The notes under the pieces were generated by a model, which was not told the origin of the DNA, searched no databases, and saw nothing but the letters and a program-made list of their open reading frames with translations. The translations under genes and the position numbers were made by a program. A DNA stretch of 64,000 nt from Chryseobacterium nepalense (GTDB lineage: Bacteria > Bacteroidota > Bacteroidia > Flavobacteriales > Weeksellaceae). This document shows, piece by piece, positions 35,159-43,202 of the stretch (position 1 is the first letter of the stretch; every line of letters starts with the position of its first letter). The DNA is taken from NCBI RefSeq assembly GCF_023195755.1, contig NZ_CP096203.1:496001-560000 (forward strand), given 5' to 3'.

Positions 35159-35524
35159 ATGAATAAAAAAATTTTGATTGTGGACGATGATCCGCGAAAC
35201 ATATTTGCCCTGAAACTGACCCTGAAATCCAGGGGATATCAGATAGAAAGCTGTACTATGGCTCAGGAAGCTATTAATATTCTTAAAAAAGACAATCAGT
35301 TTTCTGCTGTCCTTATGGATATGATGATGCCGGAAATGGACGGTTATGAAGCCACCAGGATCATCAGAAGCACACCTGCCATCAGTAAAGTGCCGGTGAT
35401 TGCCGTTACGGCTCAGGCTATGCCGGAAGACCGTCAGAAATGTATTGATGCAGGAGCCAATCATTACATATCAAAACCGATTGATGTGGATCAGTTAATA
35501 AATGCCATTGAAAAATTACCATAA
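35159..35524 (+). CDS. Single-domain response regulator
   Basis: A 121-residue stand-alone receiver (CheY-like) with acidic pocket VDDDP, phospho-acceptor Asp54 in LMDMMMPEMDGYEATR, Thr in VIAVTAQA and Lys in YISKPID. No output domain. It closely resembles the last receiver of the upstream hybrid kinase, suggesting duplication. Its stop codon overlaps the cheR start (TAATG), indicating translational coupling. Confidence 0.93.
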   Translation: MNKKILIVDDDPRNIFALKLTLKSRGYQIESCTMAQEAINILKKDNQFSAVLMDMMMPEMDGYEATRIIRSTPAISKVPVIAVTAQAMPEDRQKCIDAGANHYISKPIDVDQLINAIEKLP

Positions 35525-36354
35525 TGCTGGAACCTAGTATCATAAAAGATGAAGAGGTAGAATACTTGATTAAAGATGTTTATGATATGTATGGCTACGA
35601 CTTTTCAGAGTATAGCAGGGCGTCTTTTAAACGCAGGATAAACCGTATCTGTTTAATAGACCGTTTTACCAGTTTTGCCGAACTGCGCTATACCATTCTG
35701 AATGATCCGGAATATCTGAAGCGCTTCATCGAAGAAATTACCGTAAACGTTACGGAAATGTTTCGGGATCCGTTATTTTTTAAAGCATTAAGGGAAAAAA
35801 TATTGCCCCAGCTGGGAACATATCCGCTGATAAGAATCTGGGTGGCAGGATGCTCTACGGGAGAGGAAGCCTATTCAATCGCGATTCTTCTGAAAGAAGC
35901 CAATCTTTACCACAAATCCCTTATTTACGGAACAGATCTGAATCCCTCAGTACTGGAAAAGGCAAGATCGGGAGTTTTCCCGCTGCAGCAGATGAAATTA
36001 TATTCTGAAAATTACATATTATCAGGAGGAAAAAAGGATTTTTCGGATTATTATACAGCGAATTACGACAGTGTAAAATTTGATAAAAGTTTACAGGAAA
36101 AATTAATTCTTTCAACTCATAACCTGGTTTCAGACAGCTCTTTTAACAGTTTTCAGCTGATTATATGCAGAAATGTGCTGATTTATTTTGACCGGGGTTT
36201 GCAGGAAAGAGTTTTCCATTTATTTGATAATAGTCTGGAAAATTTAGGTTTTTTAGCATTAGGTGCGAAAGAAACCCTAAGATTTTCTAAATTAGATGAA
36301 AATTATCATCAGGTTGACGATCAGAGAATCTGGAAAAAATTAGATCATAATTAA
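35524..36354 (+). CDS. cheR: CheR-type protein-glutamate O-methyltransferase
   Basis: A 276-residue CheR methyltransferase. The helical N-terminal domain (YGYDFSEYSRASFKRRINRI) is followed by NVTEMFRDPLFFKAL and the SAM-binding VAGCSTGEEAYSIAILL, then LIICRNVLIYFDRGLQERVFHLF. CheR methylates glutamates of chemoreceptors using SAM. No chemoreceptor, CheA or CheW gene is seen in the window, so here it probably modifies another sensor, perhaps the hybrid kinase next door. Overlaps both the preceding receiver and the following cheB by TAATG. Confidence 0.93.
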   Translation: MLEPSIIKDEEVEYLIKDVYDMYGYDFSEYSRASFKRRINRICLIDRFTSFAELRYTILNDPEYLKRFIEEITVNVTEMFRDPLFFKALREKILPQLGTYPLIRIWVAGCSTGEEAYSIAILLKEANLYHKSLIYGTDLNPSVLEKARSGVFPLQQMKLYSENYILSGGKKDFSDYYTANYDSVKFDKSLQEKLILSTHNLVSDSSFNSFQLIICRNVLIYFDRGLQERVFHLFDNSLENLGFLALGAKETLRFSKLDENYHQVDDQRIWKKLDHN

Positions 36355-36932
36355 TGATACTGAATAACGAAAATATAAAAACAGAATTAGTAATTATAGG
36401 AGGTTCCGCAGGAAGCCTCAAGGTTATTCTTGATATGATTAAAAAACTAAATGATGTAATATCTGTTCCTGTTTTGCTGGTGCTTCACCGGAAAGCACAT
36501 TCTACCAATATTCTTCAGGCATTACTGCAGCAGTTATCGCCGCTGGATGTTGTAGAGATAGATGATAAAACAGAGATTGAAAATAATAAAATATATATTA
36601 CCCCCGCAGATTATCATGTCCTTTTTGAGGATAAAAAAGTGATGTCGCTGGACAGCTCGGAAAAAATGAACTATTCCCGTCCGTCTATTGATGTAACCTT
36701 TAAATCTGCTGCTGAAATTTATGGTGAGCATCTAATCGGTGTGCTTTTGTCGGGCGCCAATGCCGATGGTGTGGAAGGTTTATCTTATATCAAAAAAAAT
36801 AGGGGGAAAGTATGGATTCAGGATCCGGAAACAGCAGAGGTTGATTATATGCCCAGACATGCCATAGAAGCAGTACCGTATGACAAAATTATAAAACCCG
36901 AAAATCTATCCGAATATATCAATCAGTTATAA
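36354..36932 (+). CDS. cheB: CheB-type protein-glutamate methylesterase without receiver domain
   Basis: A 192-residue methylesterase/deamidase domain. The catalytic triad is visible as Ser18 (GGSAGS), His45 (VLHRKAHS) and Asp138 (LSGANADG). Unlike enterobacterial CheB there is no N-terminal receiver; its regulation may come from the separate receivers encoded on either side. It removes methyl groups added by CheR. Start overlaps the cheR stop codon. Confidence 0.93.
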   Translation: MILNNENIKTELVIIGGSAGSLKVILDMIKKLNDVISVPVLLVLHRKAHSTNILQALLQQLSPLDVVEIDDKTEIENNKIYITPADYHVLFEDKKVMSLDSSEKMNYSRPSIDVTFKSAAEIYGEHLIGVLLSGANADGVEGLSYIKKNRGKVWIQDPETAEVDYMPRHAIEAVPYDKIIKPENLSEYINQL

Positions 36933-36970
36933 TAAATATAAAAAGTAATCCCTAACAACTAAGTAAGAAT

Positions 36971-37333
36971 ATGAACAAAAAGAAAATCCTGATTTTTGAT
37001 GATGACACTACGATTCTTGAGGTGATCAGCATCATTTTTGAAGAAAATGGTTATCAGGTGGAAATTTCCGAAACTTCGCACGATATTCTGGAAAGAGTGG
37101 CGCAATATAAGCCGGACGTTATTCTTATGGATAACTGGATTCCGAAAATCGGCGGGGTGGAAGCTACAAGACTTCTGAAAAATCATGAGGAATTTAAACA
37201 CATTCCGGTCATTTATGTAACGGCCAATAACGACATCGTGGCTCTCGCCAAACAGGCTCAAGCAGACGATTATGTTGCAAAGCCATTCAATCTTGAAGAT
37301 CTCGAAGAAAAGGTCGCCAATTTTTTACAGTAA
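36971..37333 (+). CDS. Single-domain response regulator
   Basis: A 120-residue CheY-like receiver, last gene of the signalling operon. Acidic residues are at FDDDTT, the acceptor is Asp54 in LMDNWIPKIGG, with Thr in VIYVTAN and Lys in YVAKPF. It is more divergent than the receiver at 35159. No output domain. Confidence 0.92.
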   Translation: MNKKKILIFDDDTTILEVISIIFEENGYQVEISETSHDILERVAQYKPDVILMDNWIPKIGGVEATRLLKNHEEFKHIPVIYVTANNDIVALAKQAQADDYVAKPFNLEDLEEKVANFLQ

Positions 37334-37372
37334 AAAATGACAAGAAATTTACAAGCTATTTACACATAAATA

Positions 37373-37402
37373 ATCCCGGTATTCGTACCGGGATATTCTT
37401 TT
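37373..37402 (+). terminator. Terminator of the signalling operon
   Basis: A 9-bp stem (37373-37381 with 37386-37394) is closed by a TTCG tetraloop and followed by a T-rich run that overlaps the end of the convergent gene at 37402. Confidence 0.88.
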
Positions 37403-37701
37403 TATATCATCTGCATATGCTGAGAATCATTTCCGCGCAAAGATTTAATCTTTTCCATAATAAATTCCATACTGCATTTTTCATTATTAATTTCGGTAAT
37501 CAGTGATGTCAAAAACAATTTCAGCACCGGTCTCGATAATATATTTTTCGTGAAAGTAGGAGCAACAATTGTTTTTTTAGAAACTAAATTTTCCGTTAGA
37601 GCATATTCTTTTTCAAGATTTATGTCAAGATCAAATTGTGATTTAACAGATATCGTTAAATATTTTTTAATCATCCTTCTTATTTCAGAGCTTGGTGTCA
37701 T
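37402..37701 (-). CDS. Hypothetical protein
   Basis: A 99-residue protein without signal peptide or recognised domain. It is mixed charge with short helices (SSEIRRMIKKYLTISV, RPVLKLFLTSLITEINNEK). It is convergent with the signalling operon and ends within its terminator. Reality is supported by codon composition and by lack of competing frames; function unknown. Confidence 0.55.
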   Translation of the reverse strand: MTPSSEIRRMIKKYLTISVKSQFDLDINLEKEYALTENLVSKKTIVAPTFTKNILSRPVLKLFLTSLITEINNEKCSMEFIMEKIKSLRGNDSQHMQMI

Positions 37702-37855
37702 CTTAAGTATTTTTTAATATCTATAAAATATCCGTGCCATAATCCATAAAAATAAGACATTTGGCAATTTTTTATGATTGTTTAATGAAAGCTTAAAAGA
37801 CGGATGGTGAGCAATAAAGCTTCAACATCCGTGCTCTAAAATAAGGATGAATAAT

Positions 37856-40033
37856 TTACTTACCTCCACCGCCGTTTTTCTCAACATCGGTCTTGGTGTT
37901 TTCTTTCACTTTCTGGTTTCCGAAACGTTTTACAAATGATATGGAAGCACCGTACCAGTCCCATTTTGAAGAACTCCTTACAAATCCCTGCTGGTTATAC
38001 GTTGTGGCATCATAATTCGGTCTCTGGAAAATATTCATCAGCTGAAGGCTGACTTCCATCTGTGTTTTAGGGAATATTTTGGTTGCAGAAATATTATGGA
38101 ATACATTAGCTCTGTTGGTTGTGGAATTTCCATTATTCTGATTAGAAACTTCTACCCAGGCACTCAGGTTAATATTTTTATTAAAAAGGTTGGTGTAAGA
38201 CAAATTGGTGGAAGCACTCAGGTAACTGATGTAGGCATTGCTTTTAATGCCATTTTTTGCATTAAAATCACTATTGTCGATGTAATACCATCCAAGCCCG
38301 AGATTCACGGTAAATTTATTCTTAAAGAAAGTCTGGTTGGTGTTTGCATAAAGATAATATTTGTGAACTTTCCCGGTGAAGTTAGAAGGCTGGGTAATAT
38401 TAATAGTTTCTTTTTTACCATTCACATCAATTTCTTCTTTAACATAATCCGTCCAGTAATCCTGATCGGTAAACATATACCTTGCAGAGATAAAATATTT
38501 TTTCAGGATTCCAAGCTTCATATACAGCCTGTCACTTGGATTGGGGTTGAGCTCTATATTCCCACGGCTGTAAATTCCGTCGGTATTCGGGGTCATAAAC
38601 GGATTAAATTCTGCGTACCAGGGTCTCCAGATATTTCTGTTGTAAGTTAAACTCAGATCATATTTATCGGAAAATGTATATTTCAGCAAAATATTAGGAA
38701 GAAAACTTCCGTAGCCGTCTTTTCGGTAAGCACTTCCTACATCCTGACGGATCCTGTAATCAATATATTCATAACGAATCCCGATTCTTGTTTCCAGCTT
38801 TTTGAAGAATGTTCTGCTGTAGTTGGCATATAACGATGTAATCTGATCTTCATAATGAAAAACGTCATTAGCACTTAGTCCGCTCAGCATGTTTCCATAT
38901 AAATTATTGGGGATCAAGTTGTTGTTGAAGTTTATTTTACCGCCTACTTCAAAATTCGCACCCTCTTTTCCGATTGGTTGTGTATAATCAATCTTAGCAT
39001 AATAATTTCTGTTTTCCGTATCTGTGATTACGCCCAGGTCTCTTGTGGATGATCCGTCTGCCACTGAGAAGATATTATTGATAAAATAGCTATCATCAGA
39101 TTGCCCATAATAATTGGTTCCCAGATTTACATCCAGAATTTTATTTTTTTCTTTATCATACCATTTGTAGAAGATATTGGTTCCCAAATTACGGTTAAGC
39201 CCTTTTGAATTTTGGTTTTGCTCGTAAGAACTTGTGAAATCGTTATTAATGAAATCTTTTCTGTCGGCTTCAGAATTGGAGGTAGAATTGCTCTGGTAGT
39301 ATTCCAGAATGATACCTACCGTATTTTTATTGTTAATTTCAAATTCCGATGTTGATGAAACCGACGGACTTTTGCTTCTTCCAATAATATAGCTGTCGAT
39401 CTGGTTGGTAGAATTATCCTGATACCATGTATAAAAGCTCGAATTTCTCTGAACATAAGTATTGTCACTATAGCTTCCGATAAGCGTTTGTGTAAAATTT
39501 TTCCTGTGATAATTCAGGTTAAAGTTGGTATACTGGGAATTTTTTGTATTCTGTCTGTTGTTAAGCGTAACACTGCCTTTTAGTCCTTCATCATCCCGTT
39601 TTTTAAGAACAATATTGATAACGGTTCCTGTAGCTTCATAGCGGGAAGAAGGGCTTGTAATCACTTCTATTTTCATAAGATTGTCCGCCGGAATGGTTTT
39701 TAAATATTCCTTAAGCTCTTTTCCTGTAAATACGGATTTCCTGTCATTGATATAAACCGTTACAGATTCTCCCTCCGCCTTTATCGCATCATTATTATCA
39801 ATACTTACCAGCGGTGTCATTCTCAGAACATCCCATGTTGTATTTCCTGCAAGGATTGAGCTGTTGGCAACATTGAAAACAGTGCGGTCTACTTTAGACT
39901 CTACAGTCGGCTTTCTTGCGGTTACCGTTACAGCTTCAATTTCTTTCTCCTGCGTTTTTATCGTGTCCTTTTCTGTTTGTGCAAAGGTAAGTATGCCGGT
40001 CAATAGGGCGATAGGTATTAAAATGGTTTTCAT
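37856..40033 (-). CDS. TonB-dependent-receptor-like outer-membrane beta-barrel protein
   Basis: A 725-residue outer-membrane protein with signal peptide (ending FAQ-19). After a short TonB-box-like KEIEAVTVTAR segment come a plug (DVLRMTPLVSIDNNDAIKAEGESVTVYINDRK to SPSSRYEATGTVINIVLKKR) and a C-terminal barrel of the 'outer membrane beta-barrel protein' type. The carboxypeptidase-regulatory-like domain common in Bacteroidota receptors is missing, and the tail ends in an unusual disordered NGGGGK stretch. Ligand unknown. No SusD partner is adjacent. Confidence 0.88.
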   Translation of the reverse strand: MKTILIPIALLTGILTFAQTEKDTIKTQEKEIEAVTVTARKPTVESKVDRTVFNVANSSILAGNTTWDVLRMTPLVSIDNNDAIKAEGESVTVYINDRKSVFTGKELKEYLKTIPADNLMKIEVITSPSSRYEATGTVINIVLKKRDDEGLKGSVTLNNRQNTKNSQYTNFNLNYHRKNFTQTLIGSYSDNTYVQRNSSFYTWYQDNSTNQIDSYIIGRSKSPSVSSTSEFEINNKNTVGIILEYYQSNSTSNSEADRKDFINNDFTSSYEQNQNSKGLNRNLGTNIFYKWYDKEKNKILDVNLGTNYYGQSDDSYFINNIFSVADGSSTRDLGVITDTENRNYYAKIDYTQPIGKEGANFEVGGKINFNNNLIPNNLYGNMLSGLSANDVFHYEDQITSLYANYSRTFFKKLETRIGIRYEYIDYRIRQDVGSAYRKDGYGSFLPNILLKYTFSDKYDLSLTYNRNIWRPWYAEFNPFMTPNTDGIYSRGNIELNPNPSDRLYMKLGILKKYFISARYMFTDQDYWTDYVKEEIDVNGKKETINITQPSNFTGKVHKYYLYANTNQTFFKNKFTVNLGLGWYYIDNSDFNAKNGIKSNAYISYLSASTNLSYTNLFNKNINLSAWVEVSNQNNGNSTTNRANVFHNISATKIFPKTQMEVSLQLMNIFQRPNYDATTYNQQGFVRSSSKWDWYGASISFVKRFGNQKVKENTKTDVEKNGGGGK

Positions 40034-40361
40034 TAAAACTAAGTTTTAGATATAAGACACCTTAGTGTGGGTTATTGTTACATCACTAGAATTAATTCTA
40101 CCACATATTTTTCACTTATTTTATTTTTTTTAAAATGCTTTTATTGATTATTTCTCAGCAAATATCCGTGTGTTTTTTTATAAGCAGTTCATTATATTGC
40201 TGTTATGGAAAATAATTATAAATTAAATTTTCTTAATAATGCTGAAATAAAATGAAACAGCCGCGAATTACCGGCAATGTTTTTTGAAAGTGAATTTTTT
40301 CAGTTTTTGCTAAATATAAATTATCCTTAAAAAATATCTATTTTTGCTGAAATTGAATGTC
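40034..40361. promoter_or_regulatory. Divergent spacer, TonB receptor / peroxidase
   Basis: AT-rich with no gene. It holds the recurring heptamer as TACCACA at 40099-40105 (+). A -7-like TATTTTTG at 40339-40346 lies 16 bp before the peroxidase ATG. Nothing else stands out. Confidence 0.4.
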
Positions 40362-41528
40362 ATGAAGAATGCGATCAGCTGGATTCTCGTTTTATTTATT
40401 CTTGTATCAGTCTTAAACAATTGCCTGAATACTTCCGTTAAAAAGGAAATCAGGGAAAAAGCTGCTTTTATGGATAAACTGAGAAATTTGTATTCTTCCG
40501 GTGATCCTTCCAGGTGGCCTAAATCTGTTCTTGATACCGAATCTATCTCAACCTTCTCTGAAATAGGACATTTACCGGAAATTTCTTTTCCGTCTGATAA
40601 TCAATATTCTTCCGAAAAAGAATTGTTGGGAAAAACACTTTTTTTTGATCCGCGTCTTTCAAAATCGGAACAGATAGCCTGTGCATCGTGTCACGATCCT
40701 GAGTTGGGATGGTGTGACAACAGAACTTTTTCTTTTGGCCACGACCGCCAGCTTGGAGTGCGAAATGCCATGAGTATCATCAATACAGCGTATGCTAAAA
40801 ATCCTTTCTGGGACGGCCGTGTCAATTCCCTGGAAAAACAGTCACAAAAACCCATTGAAGACCAACGGGAAATGAGCGGGCATATGGATATGGCGGCCGG
40901 TAAGATTGCTGCTATAAAAGGTTATCAGGTTTTATTCGAAAAAGCATTTGGCGATAAATCCGTTACTAAAGAACGTATTTCAAAAGCGATTGCAACTTTT
41001 GAGAGAACGGTTAGAAGTTCCGCCAGTAAATTTGATTATTTTATTGACGGCAAAGCTGATGTGTATACCGATGACGAATTAATGGGACTTCATCTTTTCA
41101 GAACAAAAGCTCAGTGTATCAATTGCCATAATTCAGGATATTTTTCAAACAATACATTTGAAAATATCGGGACATCGTTACTAGGGGAGAAGGGAGAGGA
41201 TCTGGGAAGATATCTTGTAACAAAAAATGTAGATGATGCCGGAAAATTCAGGGTTCCCGGACTAAGAGAAGTTTCCCGTACGGGACCTTATTTTCACAAC
41301 GGATCTATGGCTACTTTACAGGAAGTAATAGCGTTTTACAGCAAAGGAAATCCCGAGTATTCCCAAAAGCGGACTACCATTCATGAAGGCATTACTTTAA
41401 ACTCGGAAAAATCCGGAATGGTACGAATGCTTGAACTGTCTGACAGAGAAATTGTCCAGCTTGAGGCTTTTCTGAAAACCTTGTCTTCTAAAGCAGGAAG
41501 AATTACAATCCCTGAATTACCAAAATAA
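40362..41528 (+). CDS. Di-heme cytochrome c peroxidase
   Basis: A 388-residue peroxidase of standard length. I use the ATG at 40362; a TTG six codons upstream would put extra residues before the signal. The N-terminus is hydrophobic and ends LNNC (Cys21), so it may be a lipoprotein. Heme sites are Cys107-Ala-Ser-Cys110-His111 and Cys252-Ile-Asn-Cys255-His256, with FRVPGLREVSRTGPYFHNGSM and EVIAFYSKG following. It would reduce hydrogen peroxide in the periplasm. It is clearly different from the larger peroxidase at 16333. Confidence 0.93.
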   Translation: MKNAISWILVLFILVSVLNNCLNTSVKKEIREKAAFMDKLRNLYSSGDPSRWPKSVLDTESISTFSEIGHLPEISFPSDNQYSSEKELLGKTLFFDPRLSKSEQIACASCHDPELGWCDNRTFSFGHDRQLGVRNAMSIINTAYAKNPFWDGRVNSLEKQSQKPIEDQREMSGHMDMAAGKIAAIKGYQVLFEKAFGDKSVTKERISKAIATFERTVRSSASKFDYFIDGKADVYTDDELMGLHLFRTKAQCINCHNSGYFSNNTFENIGTSLLGEKGEDLGRYLVTKNVDDAGKFRVPGLREVSRTGPYFHNGSMATLQEVIAFYSKGNPEYSQKRTTIHEGITLNSEKSGMVRMLELSDREIVQLEAFLKTLSSKAGRITIPELPK

Positions 41529-41855
41529 AAAAGCAGTTATACAAAAAATGTAAAACTGCCTCCCCTAAGATTAATTTACTAATTGTAATTTTTAACTATA
41601 TTATATTTGTTCTTTCTAAAAAAGAGAGCACTCCAGAAAAGGAGCGTCTCTCACATAAAATATTCCCTTTACTTTTTATTGAAACCATTCAGCGGAGTAC
41701 GCTTAATGCGTTATTGTCTTTAGTAAAAATAGGGATAAAGAATAATATATTATACAATTGGAATTTATTAAGCAAAAAATACTTTTTTTAATGAATATTA
41801 AAGAATAAAATTCTTTATATTTGGTCCTGTATCAATATTTAAAGAATATTATTCT
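41529..41855 (+). promoter_or_regulatory. lrp upstream region: two promoters, hairpins and paired palindromes
   Basis: No gene visible. After the peroxidase gene a GCAGTT...AACTGC hairpin (41531-41562) may end transcription. TATATTTG at 41602-41609 with TTG at 41583-41585 is a possible promoter, followed by a hairpin with an internal loop at 41624-41652. A second TATATTTG (41816-41823) is close to the gene. A perfect palindrome TAAAGAAT-AAA-ATTCTTTA (41799-41817) precedes it and a near copy (41840-41857) follows it, overlapping the lrp start codon. The layout suggests autoregulation by the Lrp-type protein. Confidence 0.5.
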
Positions 41856-42317
41856 ATGGACAATCTGGACGATAAAGATTTACAGCTGCTAAGATTACTG
41901 CAAAACGATTCAAAACTGACGGTGAAAGAACTTGCAAAAGAAGTAAACCTCTCACCATCACCTGTCTTCGAGCGGGTTAAAAGATTGGAGCAGGAAGGAT
42001 ATATTAAAAAATATGCCGCTATTCTGGATGCCGAAAAACTGAATCTTGGTTTCACGGTATACTGTCAGCTAAAGCTAAAGAGCAACGACAGCTATCTCGC
42101 CGTGGAATTTGAAAGGGAAATCCTTGAAATTGAAGAGGTAGCAGAATGTTACAGTATTTCCGGTGATTTTGATTTTCTTTTGAAAGTGTATGTACGGGAT
42201 ATGAAGCAATATCAAAACTTTGTTTTCAATATATTGGGAGCAGTTCCTTCCATCGGAAGTACACACAGTACTTTTGTCATGGCTCAGGTAAAGAATACCC
42301 ACGGACTGACAATTTAA
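41856..42317 (+). CDS. Lrp/AsnC-family transcriptional regulator
   Basis: A 153-residue regulator: winged helix-turn-helix at residues about 5-60 (DLQLLRLLQNDSKLTVKELAKEVNLSPSPVFERVKRLEQEGYIKKY) and RAM ligand-binding domain about 70-145 (VAECYSISGDFDFLLKVYVRDM). Such proteins bind amino acids and control amino-acid metabolism. Two AAAGAAT-type palindromes at its promoter are probable self-binding sites. The gene is monocistronic, ending at a shared terminator. Confidence 0.95.
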   Translation: MDNLDDKDLQLLRLLQNDSKLTVKELAKEVNLSPSPVFERVKRLEQEGYIKKYAAILDAEKLNLGFTVYCQLKLKSNDSYLAVEFEREILEIEEVAECYSISGDFDFLLKVYVRDMKQYQNFVFNILGAVPSIGSTHSTFVMAQVKNTHGLTI

Positions 42318-42360
42318 ACAGCTATAATAACATTCGTCATTTAAAATCAGATATACAACA

Positions 42361-42390
42361 TAAGAGATTTCAGGAACCTGAAATCTCTTA
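42361..42390. terminator. Bidirectional terminator between lrp and a Crp/Fnr gene
   Basis: The near-perfect stem TAAGAGATTTCAGG (42361-42374) with CCTGAAATCTCTTA (42377-42390) lies between convergent genes. Confidence 0.8.
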
Positions 42391-42419
42391 ATCAAATCAT
42401 ATAAAAAGTAATTCTATCT

Positions 42420-43013
42420 CTAATAATAAATTTTTCTGTTTTCTATTTTCACGAGGTTGCTGTTGTGCATTTTCTTGATGGTTCTTATTACCGTTTCCAC
42501 ACGGAGACCTGTAAGATTTGCAAGCTGCTGTCTCGTAAGCGGAACTTCGTATGAGTACTGGTTTTTATTGTTGTTCCCCTTAAGACAATCCATTACTGTT
42601 TTGATTTTCGATATTGGATCCGAAGAAGAAATATTAAAAAGCATAATATATTTATTGTATAAAATATCTGCAAGACACCGGAACATTTTTGAAGAAACTT
42701 CAGGATTATTCTTCAGAAGATTGATAAAATCATTTTTAGGAAGTTTAAGAATCTTGCATTCGGTTTTAGCCGTTGCGTTGGTGGGATACAATTTATCATC
42801 AAATAAAAAAGATTCTCCTAAACTCTGGCCCTGCATTAAAATATTCTGAGTAAATTCCTTGCCGTCCTCATGATAGTTATTAAGCTCTACAATACCGCTG
42901 GAAATCTGAAAATAAAATTTAGGCATATTTCCTTCATAAAAGATCGTTTCACCGGGTTCATACTTTTCATAAAATGCCCCATATTTTAGTAATAAATCTT
43001 CACTAATTATCAT
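42420..43013 (-). CDS. Crp/Fnr-family transcriptional regulator (paralogue B)
   Basis: A 197-residue regulator built like the one at 27685: cyclic-nucleotide-binding-like barrel (about 20-115, YFQISSGIVELNNYHEDGKEF) and winged helix (about 150-197, TRQQLANLTGLRVETVIRTIKKMHNSNLVKIENRK). No iron-sulphur cysteine cluster. Recognition helix identical in LRVETVIRTIKK to paralogue A. Upstream, TGTGGTA and TACCACA (43083-43089, 43109-43115) form a spaced inverted repeat, a possible autoregulatory element. Confidence 0.9.
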   Translation of the reverse strand: MIISEDLLLKYGAFYEKYEPGETIFYEGNMPKFYFQISSGIVELNNYHEDGKEFTQNILMQGQSLGESFLFDDKLYPTNATAKTECKILKLPKNDFINLLKNNPEVSSKMFRCLADILYNKYIMLFNISSSDPISKIKTVMDCLKGNNNKNQYSYEVPLTRQQLANLTGLRVETVIRTIKKMHNSNLVKIENRKIYY

Positions 43014-43151
43014 ATATTAAATTTTATCGTCCAACAATGAACTTAGTTGAATTACCTTTAAATAAAATCAAAAAATAAACCATGTGGTAGCAGTATTAAT
43101 AAAAAAAATACCACATTTGTGAGATTTTTATAATATTTAAAGTCAGTTTAA

Positions 43152-43180
43152 AAAAGAAAGAGGCCTCTAAAAGACCTCTT
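43152..43180 (-). terminator. Terminator of the DUF892 gene
   Basis: The stem AAGAGG...CCTCTT (43158-43163 with 43175-43180) has inner TCT/AGA pairs and an A-run on the plus strand that becomes a T-run on the minus strand. Confidence 0.75.
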
Positions 43181-43202
43181 ACTGATATGCTAAAATTTGC
43201 GT

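Noticed and set aside
38096..38650. 184-codon frame antisense to the TonB-receptor-like gene
   Set aside because: Shadow of a certain gene; no domain and skewed composition.
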